A stretch of DNA of 64,000 nt, from positions 186,001 through 250,000 of the forward strand of contig JADJWJ010000004.1 of assembly GCA_016716425.1 (NCBI GenBank). Direction: 5' to 3'. Under the pieces are notes generated by a model that was given only the letters and a program-made list of their open reading frames with translations, searched no databases and was not told the origin of the DNA. Made by a program: the position numbers and the translations under genes. Shown one piece after another: positions 1-7,772 of this stretch (the first letter of the stretch is position 1; each line of letters starts with the position of its first letter). The stretch is from Betaproteobacteria bacterium. GTDB taxonomy: Bacteria; Pseudomonadota; Gammaproteobacteria; Burkholderiales; Casimicrobiaceae.

Positions 1-204
1 GCGGCGGAAGGCGCGGCCACGCTGGGCTTCAGCTCGGCGGTCGCCGCGCTGGGCGCGTTCTACATCCCGGTCGCGTACGGCTGGTCGATCGGCAGCACCG
101 GCAGTGCGTTCGTCGCGCTGATCTGCTTCGCCGTGTTCTACGCGACCTGCGTGCTCGGGACGTGGCAGTGGTACGCGCGCAAGGGGGCCGTGGTCGAGTG
201 CTGA
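1..204 (+). CDS. Nitrate/nitrite transporter (NarK-type MFS), C-terminal fragment
   Basis: Only the last 67 codons lie in the window; the frame is open from base 1 to TGA at 202-204. It encodes two hydrophobic stretches separated by a Gly/Ser-rich turn (YGWSIGSTGSAF) and ends in WQWYARKGAVVEC, the usual tail of NNP-family nitrate/nitrite porters (NarK/NasA) of the major facilitator superfamily. Such proteins move nitrate or nitrite across the inner membrane for respiration or assimilation. The family assignment rests on the tail alone, so substrate direction cannot be judged. A link to the nitrite reductase 31 kb downstream is an inference. Confidence 0.7.
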   Translation, partial: AAEGAATLGFSSAVAALGAFYIPVAYGWSIGSTGSAFVALICFAVFYATCVLGTWQWYARKGAVVEC

Positions 205-260
205 GAGGTGTAGCGCGGGGCCGGTGAGAGGTCTGCGTTCGGCTCTGACGCCAGCCGCCC

Positions 261-296
261 CTCACCCCAGCCCTCTCCCCGTTCCGGGGAGAGGGA
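261..296. repeat. Palindromic repeat, CCCTCTCCCC/GGGGAGAGGG family (copy 1)
   Basis: CTCACCCCAG is followed by CCCTCTCCCC, a short loop and GGGGAGAGGG. The same palindrome recurs at 1384-1420, 7461-7499, 7692-7730, 28239-28275 and 28498-28539. All copies are in or beside intergenic space. It can form a strong hairpin and may also end transcription. Confidence 0.85.
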
Positions 297-418
297 GCCG
301 CGCGCTTCGGAGGCGCGTTTCCCGGTACGCGAGCCGCGCGCTTCGGGGGCACGTTCCCCGGTACGCGAGCCGCGCGCTTCGGGGGCACGTTTCCCGGTAC
401 GCGAGCCGCGCGCTTCGA
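295..418. repeat. 36-bp tandem repeat, about 3.4 copies
   Basis: Units start at 295, 331, 367 and 403 (partial). Each begins GAGCCGCGCGCTTCG and ends TTCCCCGGTACGC or a close variant. The units are directly adjacent with no spacers, so this is not CRISPR. It follows palindrome copy 1 immediately, as short repeat units do in the islands at 7.5 and 28.4 kb. Confidence 0.85.
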
Positions 419-464
419 CGGCGGCGCCCCGTGACTCGCGCGACGAAGGCGCCGCGCCCGGTCG

Positions 465-1463
465 TCAGCGGCAGTCGCGGATCCTGGCCGGCGGCGTGCC
501 CGTGCGCCACTGCCACAGCGCGCCGTCGCGCGTCAGCGCGAGCGTGACATCGCTGCCGGCCGCTGCGCCGGCCACACCGTCGAGCGCCTTTCGCGGATCC
601 GGGCCCTCGTGGCGGCCCCAGATCCAAAGCGAGCCGTCGGCACGCAGCGCGACCGAGTGGCTGGCGCCCGTCGCAATGCCCACCGCGTCGTCGTACAGCC
701 GCCCCCAGACGACCGCGCGGTCGCCGAGGCCGTGGCGGCCGAGCGGTCCGTAGATGTTGCCGCCCGTCCCCCGCACCTCGCCGCTCTCGGTCAGCAGCAG
801 CGCGTGGCCGGTGTGGCTCCTGACGTCGTGCACGCCGGAGGCCACGCGGATCCAATCGTCGCTGCGCTCGAGCCGGCCCGTCCCGAACTGGCCCCGGTGA
901 GCGTTGCCGCGCGCGTAGAGTCCGCCGTCGCTCGCGACGTGGTAGTCGGTGCCGTCGCCGACCGACACGGCACGCGCACGGTCGGCCGTCCGCGTCGACC
1001 GGAACGCGCCGCGCACGCGCTCGACGTGCCACAGGCTGCCGTCGGCGCGGATCGCGAGGACGCCGGTGTGGCCGGCGGCGAAGGCCGCGACGCCAGTCAG
1101 CACCGTCTCCGCCGCGCGCGGATCGTCGCGCCAGGCCAGCAGCCGCCCATCGACCGTCAGCGCATACGCATCGTCCCTGCCGACGCCGACGGCGGTCACG
1201 CCGCGCACGGCCAGCGCGGGCGCGGCGCGCCCGGTCCACGCGTACGCGTCACCGTCGCAGATCGCGAGCTGGCGGTCGTAGTACGCGGCGAGACGCGGTG
1301 TGGAGCTGTCGGCATGCGCGGGCGTCGCCACGCTCGCCAACGGGACGAGCCATGCGAGTGCGAACGGCCAGACGCGGCCGCCCCTCGCCCCGACCCTCTC
1401 CCCGCTGCGCGCGGAGAGGGAGGGCAGGCCACGCGCGCGCTCAGGCGTCGGGCCCGTTCCCAC
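465..1463 (-). CDS. Exported RCC1-repeat (beta-propeller) protein
   Basis: The protein has an apparent signal peptide (WPFALAWLVPLASV..AHA). It then has repeated blades of the RCC1 type, visible as recurring units such as RADGSLWIWGRHEG, SHTGHALLLTESGEV and GDGTDYHVASDGGLYARG. RCC1-like propellers are protein-interaction scaffolds; no enzyme is implied. The start is uncertain: the frame stays open to an ATG at 1538, but that extension lies inside the upstream gene and across a palindromic repeat. The GTG at 1463 gives 332 residues and a 23-base overlap, and is preferred. No good ribosome site was seen for either start. Confidence 0.6.
   Translation of the reverse strand: MGTGPTPERARGLPSLSARSGERVGARGGRVWPFALAWLVPLASVATPAHADSSTPRLAAYYDRQLAICDGDAYAWTGRAAPALAVRGVTAVGVGRDDAYALTVDGRLLAWRDDPRAAETVLTGVAAFAAGHTGVLAIRADGSLWHVERVRGAFRSTRTADRARAVSVGDGTDYHVASDGGLYARGNAHRGQFGTGRLERSDDWIRVASGVHDVRSHTGHALLLTESGEVRGTGGNIYGPLGRHGLGDRAVVWGRLYDDAVGIATGASHSVALRADGSLWIWGRHEGPDPRKALDGVAGAAAGSDVTLALTRDGALWQWRTGTPPARIRDCR
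1384..1420. repeat. Palindromic repeat, CCCTCTCCCC/GGGGAGAGGG family (copy 2)
   Basis: CTCGCCCCGA is followed by CCCTCTCCCC, a loop and GCGGAGAGGG. It lies within the putative N-terminal coding part of the RCC1-like gene, just before the stop of the upstream nuclease gene, which is one reason to doubt the annotated start of the RCC1-like gene. Confidence 0.75.
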
Positions 1464-2925
1464 CGGCCGCCAGAAACTGCGCCACGCGCACCATGCCCAG
1501 CGTGTCGCGCGAGCAGTAGGTGAGCAGCGCCGCGGCAAGCGCGTCGCGGCGCTCGGCGGGCGTGTCGGGCGCGATCATCGCGAAGTACACCGGCTCGACC
1601 ATGTCGCCGCTGCGCACGTCGTCGAGGTCGGCGTAGTCCATGTCCGGCGCGATCGTCGGCAGCACCTTCTTGATCGACCACGAGCCCATCATGGCCGGAT
1701 GGTAGTAGTGCGCGCGCGCGAGTTCGAGCAGGTCGAAGAGGCGCCCGGCCATGCCGGTGAGCGCGGGGGCCAGATCCGGGAACTGCTCGGCCAGTTGGCG
1801 CAGCACGCCGCCCTCGAACGCGGCGTTGTAGACCAGCAGCGGGCCGGTGGTGCCGATCGCGGCGACGAGGCTCTCGGCGAACGCGCGCCGCGGGTCCCCG
1901 CCGCCGCGGTCGAGGTACGGCGGCAGGAGCGTGACGGTGCCGTCCGCGTCCTGCCGGTGACACGACCACTGCATGGGGATCTTCTGGTACGGCCGCGTGC
2001 CCGGCCACAGCGGCACGGCGGGGCCGACCGTCTCGAAGTCGACGAACCAGCGCGGCCACGGCAGCGCCGCGAGCGCGGCGGCCGCCGCCGCGTCGAGTTC
2101 CGCCTCGCCGCGCAGGGTCGCCCGCTGGATGCGTTGGTGGACGTCCTTCTGCAGGCGCTCGGGCGGGACGTCGCGCAGGTCGGCGAAGCCCTCGGCGCGC
2201 AGCGCGCGCGCGAGCTTCGCGCTGTTCGGCAGCAGGCCGACCGGAAACTCGGCGCCGTCGGGCGCGCAGAACGCGACAAACTCGCACTCATACGGATCGG
2301 TGCACTGCGGACCGACGGCGACGTCGGGCATGGGACCGGCGGCGTCGCGCTGCGCGTCGGCGATCCACGCCGGGATCTGGTCCTGCAGGGGAGCGATGCT
2401 CTCCGTGACGTCGGCGTACGCGAAGAGGCCCTGGTAGTCGCGCCCGCCCGGGTAGACGAAACGGGTGTCGACGTGAGCCAGTTCGACGCGCTCGACGTCG
2501 AGCCCGGCGCCGCGCGCGACCCACGCCTGGATCGCGGCGTCCGTGACGTGGTAGTCCTTCACCTTCGTCGACGCCTTCACCTCGATCAGCCGCCAGCGCC
2601 GTTCGCGGCGGATCAGGATGTCGGCGCGCACGAGGATCGGTCCGGCGCGCAGCGCGGGCTCGAACAGCGTCAGGTCGCCCGGTTGCGCCAGCGCCTCCTG
2701 CGTCTCGCGCACGGCGGCGGCGAGGTCCGTCACGTGGCCGATCAGACGGCCCTCGGGATAGAGCGTGTGCGCGGCCGCACCGACCAGGTGGCCCTGCGCC
2801 AGCCGGTTCTCCACGGCCTCGGTGCGCTGCGCGAGTTCGGGGCGGTGGACCTGCAGCCACAGGCGCTTCGGGCACTGCCGGTGGGCGACGAGGCGGGACT
2901 TGGACAGGCGGACGGGGGCAGGCAT
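1441..2925 (-). CDS. DUF2779 protein: Cas4-like nuclease fused to a DEDD exonuclease-like domain
   Basis: The 494-residue protein opens with SKSRLVAHRQCPKRLWL, as in Cas4/RecB-like nucleases. It carries a PD-(D/E)XK-like core (RADILI... LIEVKAST) and four likely [4Fe-4S] cysteines (QCPKR plus CTDPYECEFVAFC). The C-terminal half is DUF2779, an RNase H/DnaQ-like fold with FVDFET, LLVYNAAFE and YCSRDT as probable metal-binding acidic motifs. It should act on nucleic acid; the cellular role is not established. The ATG at 2925 is chosen because the family motif begins right after it. No Cas genes or repeat arrays are nearby. Confidence 0.8.
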   Translation of the reverse strand: MPAPVRLSKSRLVAHRQCPKRLWLQVHRPELAQRTEAVENRLAQGHLVGAAAHTLYPEGRLIGHVTDLAAAVRETQEALAQPGDLTLFEPALRAGPILVRADILIRRERRWRLIEVKASTKVKDYHVTDAAIQAWVARGAGLDVERVELAHVDTRFVYPGGRDYQGLFAYADVTESIAPLQDQIPAWIADAQRDAAGPMPDVAVGPQCTDPYECEFVAFCAPDGAEFPVGLLPNSAKLARALRAEGFADLRDVPPERLQKDVHQRIQRATLRGEAELDAAAAAALAALPWPRWFVDFETVGPAVPLWPGTRPYQKIPMQWSCHRQDADGTVTLLPPYLDRGGGDPRRAFAESLVAAIGTTGPLLVYNAAFEGGVLRQLAEQFPDLAPALTGMAGRLFDLLELARAHYYHPAMMGSWSIKKVLPTIAPDMDYADLDDVRSGDMVEPVYFAMIAPDTPAERRDALAAALLTYCSRDTLGMVRVAQFLAAGGNGPDA

Positions 2926-3087
2926 GGGTGGCGAGCGCCGCGAAGCGCGGCCGCCGCATTCTCGCGCAGATTGACCCGTGCGGGCGTCCCGGCGGCGCAC
3001 CTGGCGGGCAGGCGAGACGGCCGGGCGCGGACCTCGCCGTCACGGGTTCTTGTCCGGGATCAAGGCGGAGGGCCGGATTTGAGGCAT

Positions 3088-3106
3088 AATGCGAATAGTT
3101 CTCGTT
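3088..3106. promoter_or_regulatory. Fur box upstream of feoAB
   Basis: The 19-mer AATGCGAATAGTTCTCGTT matches the Fur consensus AATGAGAATTATTCTCATT at 15 of 19 positions and keeps the inverted symmetry. It ends 29 bases before the feoA start, where bound Fe(II)-Fur would block transcription. Iron repression of feoAB is the family norm. Confidence 0.75.
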
Positions 3107-3135
3107 TGTGCCGAAGCTCTCAGGCCACCGCCCCC

Positions 3136-3360
3136 ATGTCCCCGCTCATCGACCTTCATCCCGGCGACGACGCCACCGTCGCGGCCGTGCACGGCGACCT
3201 GCCGCTCCGCCAACGGCTGGCGGCGCTCGGCGTGCGCCCCGGCCGCGCGCTGCGGCTGATGCGGCGCGGTGCGCTGGCCGGGCCGCTGCACCTGCGCGTG
3301 GGCACCACCGACCTGATCCTGCGCCGCCGCCACGCCCACGCGATCCTCGTGCACCGCTGA
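3136..3360 (+). CDS. feoA: Ferrous iron transport protein A
   Basis: This 74-residue SH3-like protein matches FeoA in length and pattern (LRQRLAALGVRPGRALRLMRRGALAGPLHLRVG). FeoA is a cytoplasmic accessory that binds FeoB and supports Fe(II) uptake. It is followed 12 bases later by feoB on the same strand, and a Fur box lies upstream, so the pair is an iron-repressed operon. No feoC is visible. Confidence 0.92.
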   Translation: MSPLIDLHPGDDATVAAVHGDLPLRQRLAALGVRPGRALRLMRRGALAGPLHLRVGTTDLILRRRHAHAILVHR

Positions 3361-3372
3361 CCGGCGCCCGCG

Positions 3373-5157
3373 ATGAAGCGGATCGCGCTGGTCGGCATGC
3401 CGAACACCGGCAAGTCGACGTTCTTCAACCGGGTCACCGGCGCGTCCGCGCGCGTCGGCAACTGGCCCGGCGTCACCGTCGATCTGTTCGCCGCGCGCGT
3501 GCTGCTGGGCGCGGACATGGTCGAGATCGTCGACCTGCCGGGCATCTACGACCTCGACGGGACGGCCGACGACGAGCGCGTCGTGCGCACGTTTCTCGCG
3601 AACACCGACGTCGACCTGATCGCGGTGATCGCCGGCGCGCCGCAGCTCGACCGGCAACTGCCGCTCGCGCTGCGCCTGCGCGCGCTCGGCGTGCCCGTCG
3701 TGCTGCTGGTCAACATGGCCGACGAGGCGCGGCGGATGGGCATCCGCGTCGACGTCGACGCGCTGCATCGTGCGCTGGGCGTGCCCGTCGCGCTGATGGC
3801 GGCCAAGCGCGGTGATGGCCACGCCGACGCGATGGCGCTGCTCGCGCGGGGCATCGCCGCCGACGGCGCCGCCCGCCGCGTGGCGGAACTGCCGCCGCGC
3901 GACGACGCCGCGATCGAGCGCGACGTCGCGTGCGTCATGGCGGCGGCGGTCGACATCCCGGCGCGGATGGCGCCCGGCGCCACCGACCGCGTCGACCGCG
4001 TGCTGCTGCATCCGCTCTTCGGCCTGCCGCTCTTCTTCCTGCTGATGTTCCTGGTGTTCCAGGGCGTGTTCACGCTGGGGAAGCCGTTGCAGGACGGCAT
4101 GAGCGCGCTGTTCGACGCCGTGCGGCAGCACGCGCTCGATCCGGCGCTGGCGTGGCTGCCGGACCTCGCGCGCGGCTTCCTGCTCGACGGCGCGTGGGCG
4201 GGCGTGACCACGGTCGCCGCGTTCGTGCCGCTGGTCGTGCTGTTCTTCCTGTTCATGGCGCTGGTGGAGGACACCGGCTACCTGTCGCGCGCGGCGTTCC
4301 TCACCGACGCGCTGATGGCGCGGCTGGGCCTCGACGGCCGCAGCTTCGTGATGCTGCTGCTGGGGTTCGGCTGCAACGTCCCCGCCGCGATGGGCACGCG
4401 CATCATGCGCTCGCGCGGCCTGCGCCTGCTGACGATGCTGATCGTGCCGTTCTCGCTGTGCTCGGCGCGCCTGCAGGTGTTCGTGTTCCTCGCCGCCGCG
4501 CTGTTCGCGCCCGCGCTGGGCGCGTGGGTGCTGTTCGGGCTCTACCTCGCGAGCTTCGCGGTCGCGATGCTCACCGCCGTCGTGTTCCGCGGCCGCTTCC
4601 GCAGCGACGAGCCGTTCGTGCTCGAGCTGCCGCCGTACCGGCTGCCCACGCTGCGGCAGGTGAGCTTGCGCGCGTGGCACGAGGTGCGCCATTTCCTGCA
4701 GCGCGCCACACGCTTCATCGTCGCCGGTGTCGTGCTGGTGTGGCTGCTCACGCACCTGCCGACGGGTGTCGCGCCCGGCGGCCCGGACACGCTCGCGGGG
4801 ATGTTGGGCCGGCTGGCCGAGCCGGTGCTGGCGCCGATCGGCATCGACGCGCAGCTCACGGTGGCGCTGATCTTCGGCTTCGTCGCCAAGGAGATCCTGA
4901 TCGGCGCGTTCGCGGTGATCTTCGGCGCGGAGGGGCAGGGGCTCGCGACCGAACTCGCCGCGCGCATCGACGCCGTGCAGGCGATCTCGTTCATGCTGTT
5001 CACGCTGATCTACACGCCGTGCCTGTCGATGATCGCCACGCTGCGGTCGGAGGCGCGCAGCACGTCGTTCGCCGCGATGTCGGTCGGCTGGTCGCTGCTG
5101 CTCGCGTGGTGCGTGAGCTTCGTCTTCTACCAGTCGGCGCGTGCGCTCGGTTACTGA
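3373..5157 (+). CDS. feoB: Ferrous iron transporter FeoB
   Basis: The 594-residue inner-membrane Fe(II) transporter has an N-terminal G domain and a polytopic C-terminal part. The G domain shows G1 GMPNTGKST (residues 8-16), G3 DLPG (54-57) and G4 NMAD (114-117). The membrane domain follows from about residue 210 and includes the conserved GFGCNVPAAMGTR stretch and a C-terminal TPCLSMIATL segment. It is shorter than the E. coli protein (773 residues), mainly in the linker and tail, as in many FeoB proteins. It forms an operon with feoA. Confidence 0.96.
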   Translation: MKRIALVGMPNTGKSTFFNRVTGASARVGNWPGVTVDLFAARVLLGADMVEIVDLPGIYDLDGTADDERVVRTFLANTDVDLIAVIAGAPQLDRQLPLALRLRALGVPVVLLVNMADEARRMGIRVDVDALHRALGVPVALMAAKRGDGHADAMALLARGIAADGAARRVAELPPRDDAAIERDVACVMAAAVDIPARMAPGATDRVDRVLLHPLFGLPLFFLLMFLVFQGVFTLGKPLQDGMSALFDAVRQHALDPALAWLPDLARGFLLDGAWAGVTTVAAFVPLVVLFFLFMALVEDTGYLSRAAFLTDALMARLGLDGRSFVMLLLGFGCNVPAAMGTRIMRSRGLRLLTMLIVPFSLCSARLQVFVFLAAALFAPALGAWVLFGLYLASFAVAMLTAVVFRGRFRSDEPFVLELPPYRLPTLRQVSLRAWHEVRHFLQRATRFIVAGVVLVWLLTHLPTGVAPGGPDTLAGMLGRLAEPVLAPIGIDAQLTVALIFGFVAKEILIGAFAVIFGAEGQGLATELAARIDAVQAISFMLFTLIYTPCLSMIATLRSEARSTSFAAMSVGWSLLLAWCVSFVFYQSARALGY

Positions 5158-5190
5158 GCCCCCAGCTTCGCGCCGAGTCCGGCGCCCTGT

Positions 5191-5268
5191 CGGATCCGGG
5201 ACATCGTTTACGGGTAGTCGTCCCCGCGGATGCGGGGACCCAGCGACGTAAACAACGTCCCCGATCCG
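5191..5268. repeat. REPIN-like nested inverted repeat
   Basis: Outer arms at 5191-5210 and 5249-5268 pair at 17 of 20 positions. Inside is a compact hairpin GTCCCCGC..GCGGGGAC at about 5219-5239. The same inner hairpin occurs twice in the element at 54559-54781, so it belongs to a dispersed family. Confidence 0.75.
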
Positions 5269-5289
5269 ACACGTACGAATGGACGCCGC

Positions 5290-5315
5290 TGGATTCCCGC
5301 TTTTGCGGGAACGAC
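5290..5315. repeat. Short REP-type palindrome
   Basis: TGGATTCCCGC, TTTT, GCGGGAACGAC form a small hairpin related to the REP hairpins common in proteobacteria. It lies just downstream of the larger nested repeat. Confidence 0.6.
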
Positions 5316-5366
5316 GGAGCGGGGGCCGTCCGGGGCACGAACAGACGCCGCCGGCCGCGTCGCGGT

Positions 5367-5380
5367 TTGACCGCCGTCAA
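5367..5380. promoter_or_regulatory. Crp/Fnr-type palindrome TTGAC-N4-GTCAA
   Basis: TTGACCGCCGTCAA is a perfect 5+5 inverted repeat resembling Fnr/Dnr/FixK operators (TTGAT-N4-ATCAA), with C/G in place of the inner T/A. It sits about 140 bases upstream of the small exported protein gene. A regulatory role is possible but unproven. Confidence 0.35.
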
Positions 5381-5517
5381 ACTCCCCACGACCCCGTGTA
5401 ACGGTGTGTTGCAACCGTAAACACGGACCGGCGTTCTGCGTTCCAATGAGCATGACCGCGAGAGAGCGGCTGGCCCCGGACGACCGGGACCGTTCGGAAC
5501 TGGCGATGGAGTCGATC

Positions 5518-5931
5518 ATGAAGAAGCTCGGAATGGCAGTCTCGGTGGTGGCGTTGGCGCTGGCGGCGTCGGTCTCGATGGCGGGTCCCGGCGGCGGCTA
5601 TGGCGCAGGCGCCGGATGCGGCATGGGTCAAGGCGCGGGCCCGGGCGCGGGCGGCGCGAACTGTCCCGCCGGGGGCGGCGGCGGTCACGGTCCCGGTTAT
5701 GGCCGTGGCGGTGGCGGTGGCGGCGTGGGCATGTCGCTGCTGACGCAGGAAGAGCGGAGCAAGTTCCGCGAAGCGATGCACGGCGTGAAGACGGTCGCCG
5801 AGTGCACGGCGGTGGTCGAGCAGCGGCAGGCGCTGGTCGCCGAGCGCGCGAAGGAGAAGGGCATCGCCGGGCCGGCCGGTCCGCGCGGCAATCCGTGCGA
5901 ACGGATGAAGGCGCGCGGCTTCATCAGCTGA
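5518..5931 (+). CDS. Small glycine-rich exported protein
   Basis: The 137-residue protein has a clear signal peptide (MKKLGMAVSVVALALAASVSMA), a Gly-rich linker of about 45 residues with two Cys, and a helical, charged C-terminal region (LLTQEERSKFREAM..) ending in CERMKARGFIS. The ATG at 5518 follows a GGAG at 5508-5511 and starts the signal peptide directly; upstream in-frame starts would spoil it. Similar short periplasmic proteins with a TxxE(R) start and paired Cys occur in beta- and gammaproteobacteria without known function. A Spy/CpxP-like chaperone role is only a guess. Confidence 0.7.
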   Translation: MKKLGMAVSVVALALAASVSMAGPGGGYGAGAGCGMGQGAGPGAGGANCPAGGGGGHGPGYGRGGGGGGVGMSLLTQEERSKFREAMHGVKTVAECTAVVEQRQALVAERAKEKGIAGPAGPRGNPCERMKARGFIS

Positions 5932-5951
5932 CGCTGCGACAGCGAAACGAC

Positions 5952-5977
5952 GGGGACGATGCGCGCACATCGTCCCC
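5952..5977 (+). terminator. Hairpin after the small exported protein gene
   Basis: GGGGACGATG, a 6-base loop and CATCGTCCCC form a perfect 10-bp stem beginning 20 bases after the stop codon. There is no T tract after it, so termination may need Rho or the hairpin may stabilise mRNA. Confidence 0.55.
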
Positions 5978-6088
5978 GCCGGCAATCCGGGGATCGCAAA
6001 GGGACTCCCGACGTACGCGGCGTTCGGCGTGTTCCCGTAGCAGGCCAGGCGTGATGCGACGCGGAGACAACGACCTGAATCTTCGCGG

Positions 6089-6727
6089 CTAGGCCGCGTA
6101 GCCGAGCACCGCGACGAAGTGGCACGCCGTGCCGGCGAGCACGAACAAGTGCCAGACCGCGTGGCCGAAGCGGAACATCGAGTCGAACAGGAAGAATCCG
6201 GCCCCCACCGTGTACGCGATGCCGCCCGCCGCCAGCCACGCGATGCCGGCGGTGGGCACGTGCGTCAGCAACGGCTCGACGGCGAACACCACGAGCCAGC
6301 CCATCAGCAGGTACAGCGCCGTCGACGCGATCGGGTGCGCGAGGCGGCCGGTGGACTTGAGCGCGATGCCCACCGCGGCGATGCTCCAGACCGCCGCCAG
6401 CAGGGCGAATCCGAAGTCGCCGCGCAGCGGGCCGAGCGCGAACGGCGTGTAGCAGCCGGCGATGAACAGGAAGATCGCCGCGTGGTCGAGTTTCAGGAAC
6501 ACCCGCTTGGCCCGGCCCTCGGGCAGCGCGTGGTAGACGGTCGACACCGAGTAGAGTACCAACAGCGTCACGGCGAAGACGCTCGTGCCGACGATGTTGA
6601 CCGCGGCGCCGTGCTGCGCCGTCGCGACCAGGAGCACCGGCACGAACACCAGCGCGGCCAGCAGGCCGAAGCCGTGGCTGATGCTGTTGGCGATCTCTTC
6701 GCCGAGAGTCTGCGCGCGCGAGGTCAT
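6089..6727 (-). CDS. Hemolysin III family (PAQR/TrhA-like) membrane protein
   Basis: The 212-residue protein has seven predicted membrane helices. It shows the family signatures: N-terminal EEIANSISHGFGLLAAL, a central SVSTVYHALPEG and LDHAAIFLFIAGCYTPF, and a C-terminal FGHAVWHLFVLAGTACHF. The conserved His residues (YHAL, LDH, HAVWH) form the buried metal site of PAQR proteins. Bacterial members (TrhA/YqfA) affect membrane lipid homeostasis; the hemolysin name is historical. It is divergent from the SRPBCC gene. Confidence 0.9.
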   Translation of the reverse strand: MTSRAQTLGEEIANSISHGFGLLAALVFVPVLLVATAQHGAAVNIVGTSVFAVTLLVLYSVSTVYHALPEGRAKRVFLKLDHAAIFLFIAGCYTPFALGPLRGDFGFALLAAVWSIAAVGIALKSTGRLAHPIASTALYLLMGWLVVFAVEPLLTHVPTAGIAWLAAGGIAYTVGAGFFLFDSMFRFGHAVWHLFVLAGTACHFVAVLGYAA

Positions 6728-6815
6728 GGTGTCCGATCATGGCACAGTGCCATTGCACCGCCATGACGACGCTTACGCACAAGCCATGCCAGGTGCTCCC
6801 GCCGCTCGTCGTGCG

Positions 6816-6844
6816 TTCCGTGCCGTTCGTCCCGCGGCTAGAAT
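6816..6844 (+). promoter_or_regulatory. Possible sigma-70 promoter of the SRPBCC gene
   Basis: TTCCGT at 6816-6821, 17 bases, then TAGAAT at 6839-6844, about 30 bases before the start codon. The -10 box is good and the -35 box weak. The same CTAGAAT box occurs before fdxA and before the cytochrome c pair. Confidence 0.4.
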
Positions 6845-6873
6845 GCCGCCATCGTGCAGGAGGTGGAACGACC

Positions 6874-7452
6874 ATGCGATCGAAGTCGTTACGTGCAGCG
6901 GTGATGCTGGGAACGTGGCTGGCCGTCGCCACCGGGGCGGGTGCCGCCGAGCGCGCGATCGTCAAGGAGGTCGTCGTCGCCGCCACGCCGCAGCAGGTGT
7001 GGGACGCGTGGACGACGCGCGCGGGCATCACGAGCTTTTTCGCGCCGGACGCGCGGATCGAGGCGAAGGTCGGCGGCGCGTTCCACGTCTACATCGATCC
7101 GCTCGCCGAGCCCGGACTGAAGGGCGCCGACGACATGCGCTTCATGGCGCTGCAGCCGCCGAAGATGCTTTCGTTCGACTGGAACGCGCCGCCGTCGCTG
7201 CCCGAGGTGCGCAAGCAGCGCACGTTCGTCGTCGTGCGCATCGAACCGGTCGCCGACGCGCGGACGCGCGTGACGCTCACGCACACCGGCTGGGGCGACG
7301 GCGGCGAGTGGGACAAGGCCCACGCGTACTTCGACCGCGCGTGGGGCAATGTGCTCGCCAACCTCGGGAAGCGCTTCGAGACGGGGCCGGTCGACTGGAC
7401 CGAGTGGCTCGACATGCTGCGCAAGGCGCACGCGCAGCCGGCGGCGAAGTAG
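6874..7452 (+). CDS. Exported SRPBCC (AHSA1/START-like) protein
   Basis: The 192-residue protein has a signal peptide (MRSKSLRAAVMLGTWLAVATGAGA) and one SRPBCC domain of the AHSA1 type, with VVAATPQQVWDAWTT near the start, GGAFHVYIDPL in the sheet and a C-terminal helix (WDKAHAYFDRAWGNVLANL). The fold makes a deep hydrophobic pocket for lipids or other small molecules. An exported member is less usual than the cytoplasmic ones. The ATG at 6874 has a strong AGGAGGTGG site at 6859-6866. Ligand unknown. Confidence 0.85.
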   Translation: MRSKSLRAAVMLGTWLAVATGAGAAERAIVKEVVVAATPQQVWDAWTTRAGITSFFAPDARIEAKVGGAFHVYIDPLAEPGLKGADDMRFMALQPPKMLSFDWNAPPSLPEVRKQRTFVVVRIEPVADARTRVTLTHTGWGDGGEWDKAHAYFDRAWGNVLANLGKRFETGPVDWTEWLDMLRKAHAQPAAK

Positions 7453-7460
7453 GCGGGATG

Positions 7461-7730
7461 CCCCACCCCAACTCTCTCCCTGCGGTGGGGGGAGAGGGGG
7501 CGCGCCGGCGCCGGCCGGACCTAATCGAGCCAGGCTCGACGTAATCGAGCCAGGCTCGGTTCGTTGTTCGTTGACGCAATCGAGCCAGACTCGGTTCGTT
7601 CAATCGAGCCAGGCCCGGTTCGTTCGATGCGCTGCGCAAGTCGCGCGCGCACCCGACGGCCGAGACGTTGGCACGACGTCTCCATGGGCCTCCCTCTCCC
7701 CGCGTGCGGGGAGAGGGTTGGGGTGAGGGG
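7461..7730. repeat. Composite repeat island flanked by inverted palindromes
   Basis: This fills the 320-base gap between the SRPBCC gene and the next gene. Palindromes at 7461-7499 and 7692-7730 are in opposite orientation, with CCCCACCCC outermost on the left and GGGGTGAGGGG outermost on the right. Between them are four copies of AATCGAGCCAGGCTCG(GTTCGTT) at 7523, 7543, 7578 and 7602. The architecture is repeated at 28239-28539. Nothing coding was found. Confidence 0.8.
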
Positions 7731-7772
7731 CGCACGCGGGCATGCGCGCGCTTGCGAAAATCCGCCGCGGCG

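Larger units (their letters stand above)
5158..5517. other. Gene-free stretch with REPIN-like repeats
   Basis: The 360 bases between feoB and the small exported protein gene hold a nested inverted repeat (5191-5268), a second short REP hairpin (5290-5315) and a TTGAC-N4-GTCAA palindrome (5367-5380). Nothing coding was found. Confidence 0.7.

Noticed and set aside
29..388. A small protein with 12-residue repeats (PPKRAARVPGN) on the minus strand
   Set aside because: It is the translation of the 36-bp tandem repeat, overlaps the NarK end and has no start signal.
295..418. CRISPR-like array of 36-bp repeats
   Set aside because: The units are directly adjacent with no spacers, only about 3.4 copies exist, and no cas genes are near.
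3040..4755. A long open frame opposite feoB (about 570 codons)
   Set aside because: It is antisense to a clear feoB, is Arg/His/Gln-rich as expected from mirrored GC-rich codons, and has no domain.
6740..6757. Sigma-54 promoter TGGCAC..TTGCA between the hemolysin III-like and SRPBCC genes
   Set aside because: The distance between the GG and GC elements is 14 bases, not the required 12, so the -24/-12 geometry fails.
7461..7730. Integron- or attC-like site made of the paired palindromes
   Set aside because: There is no integrase, no R-box/L-box (RYYYAAC) motif and no cassette gene. The pattern fits dispersed repeats better.
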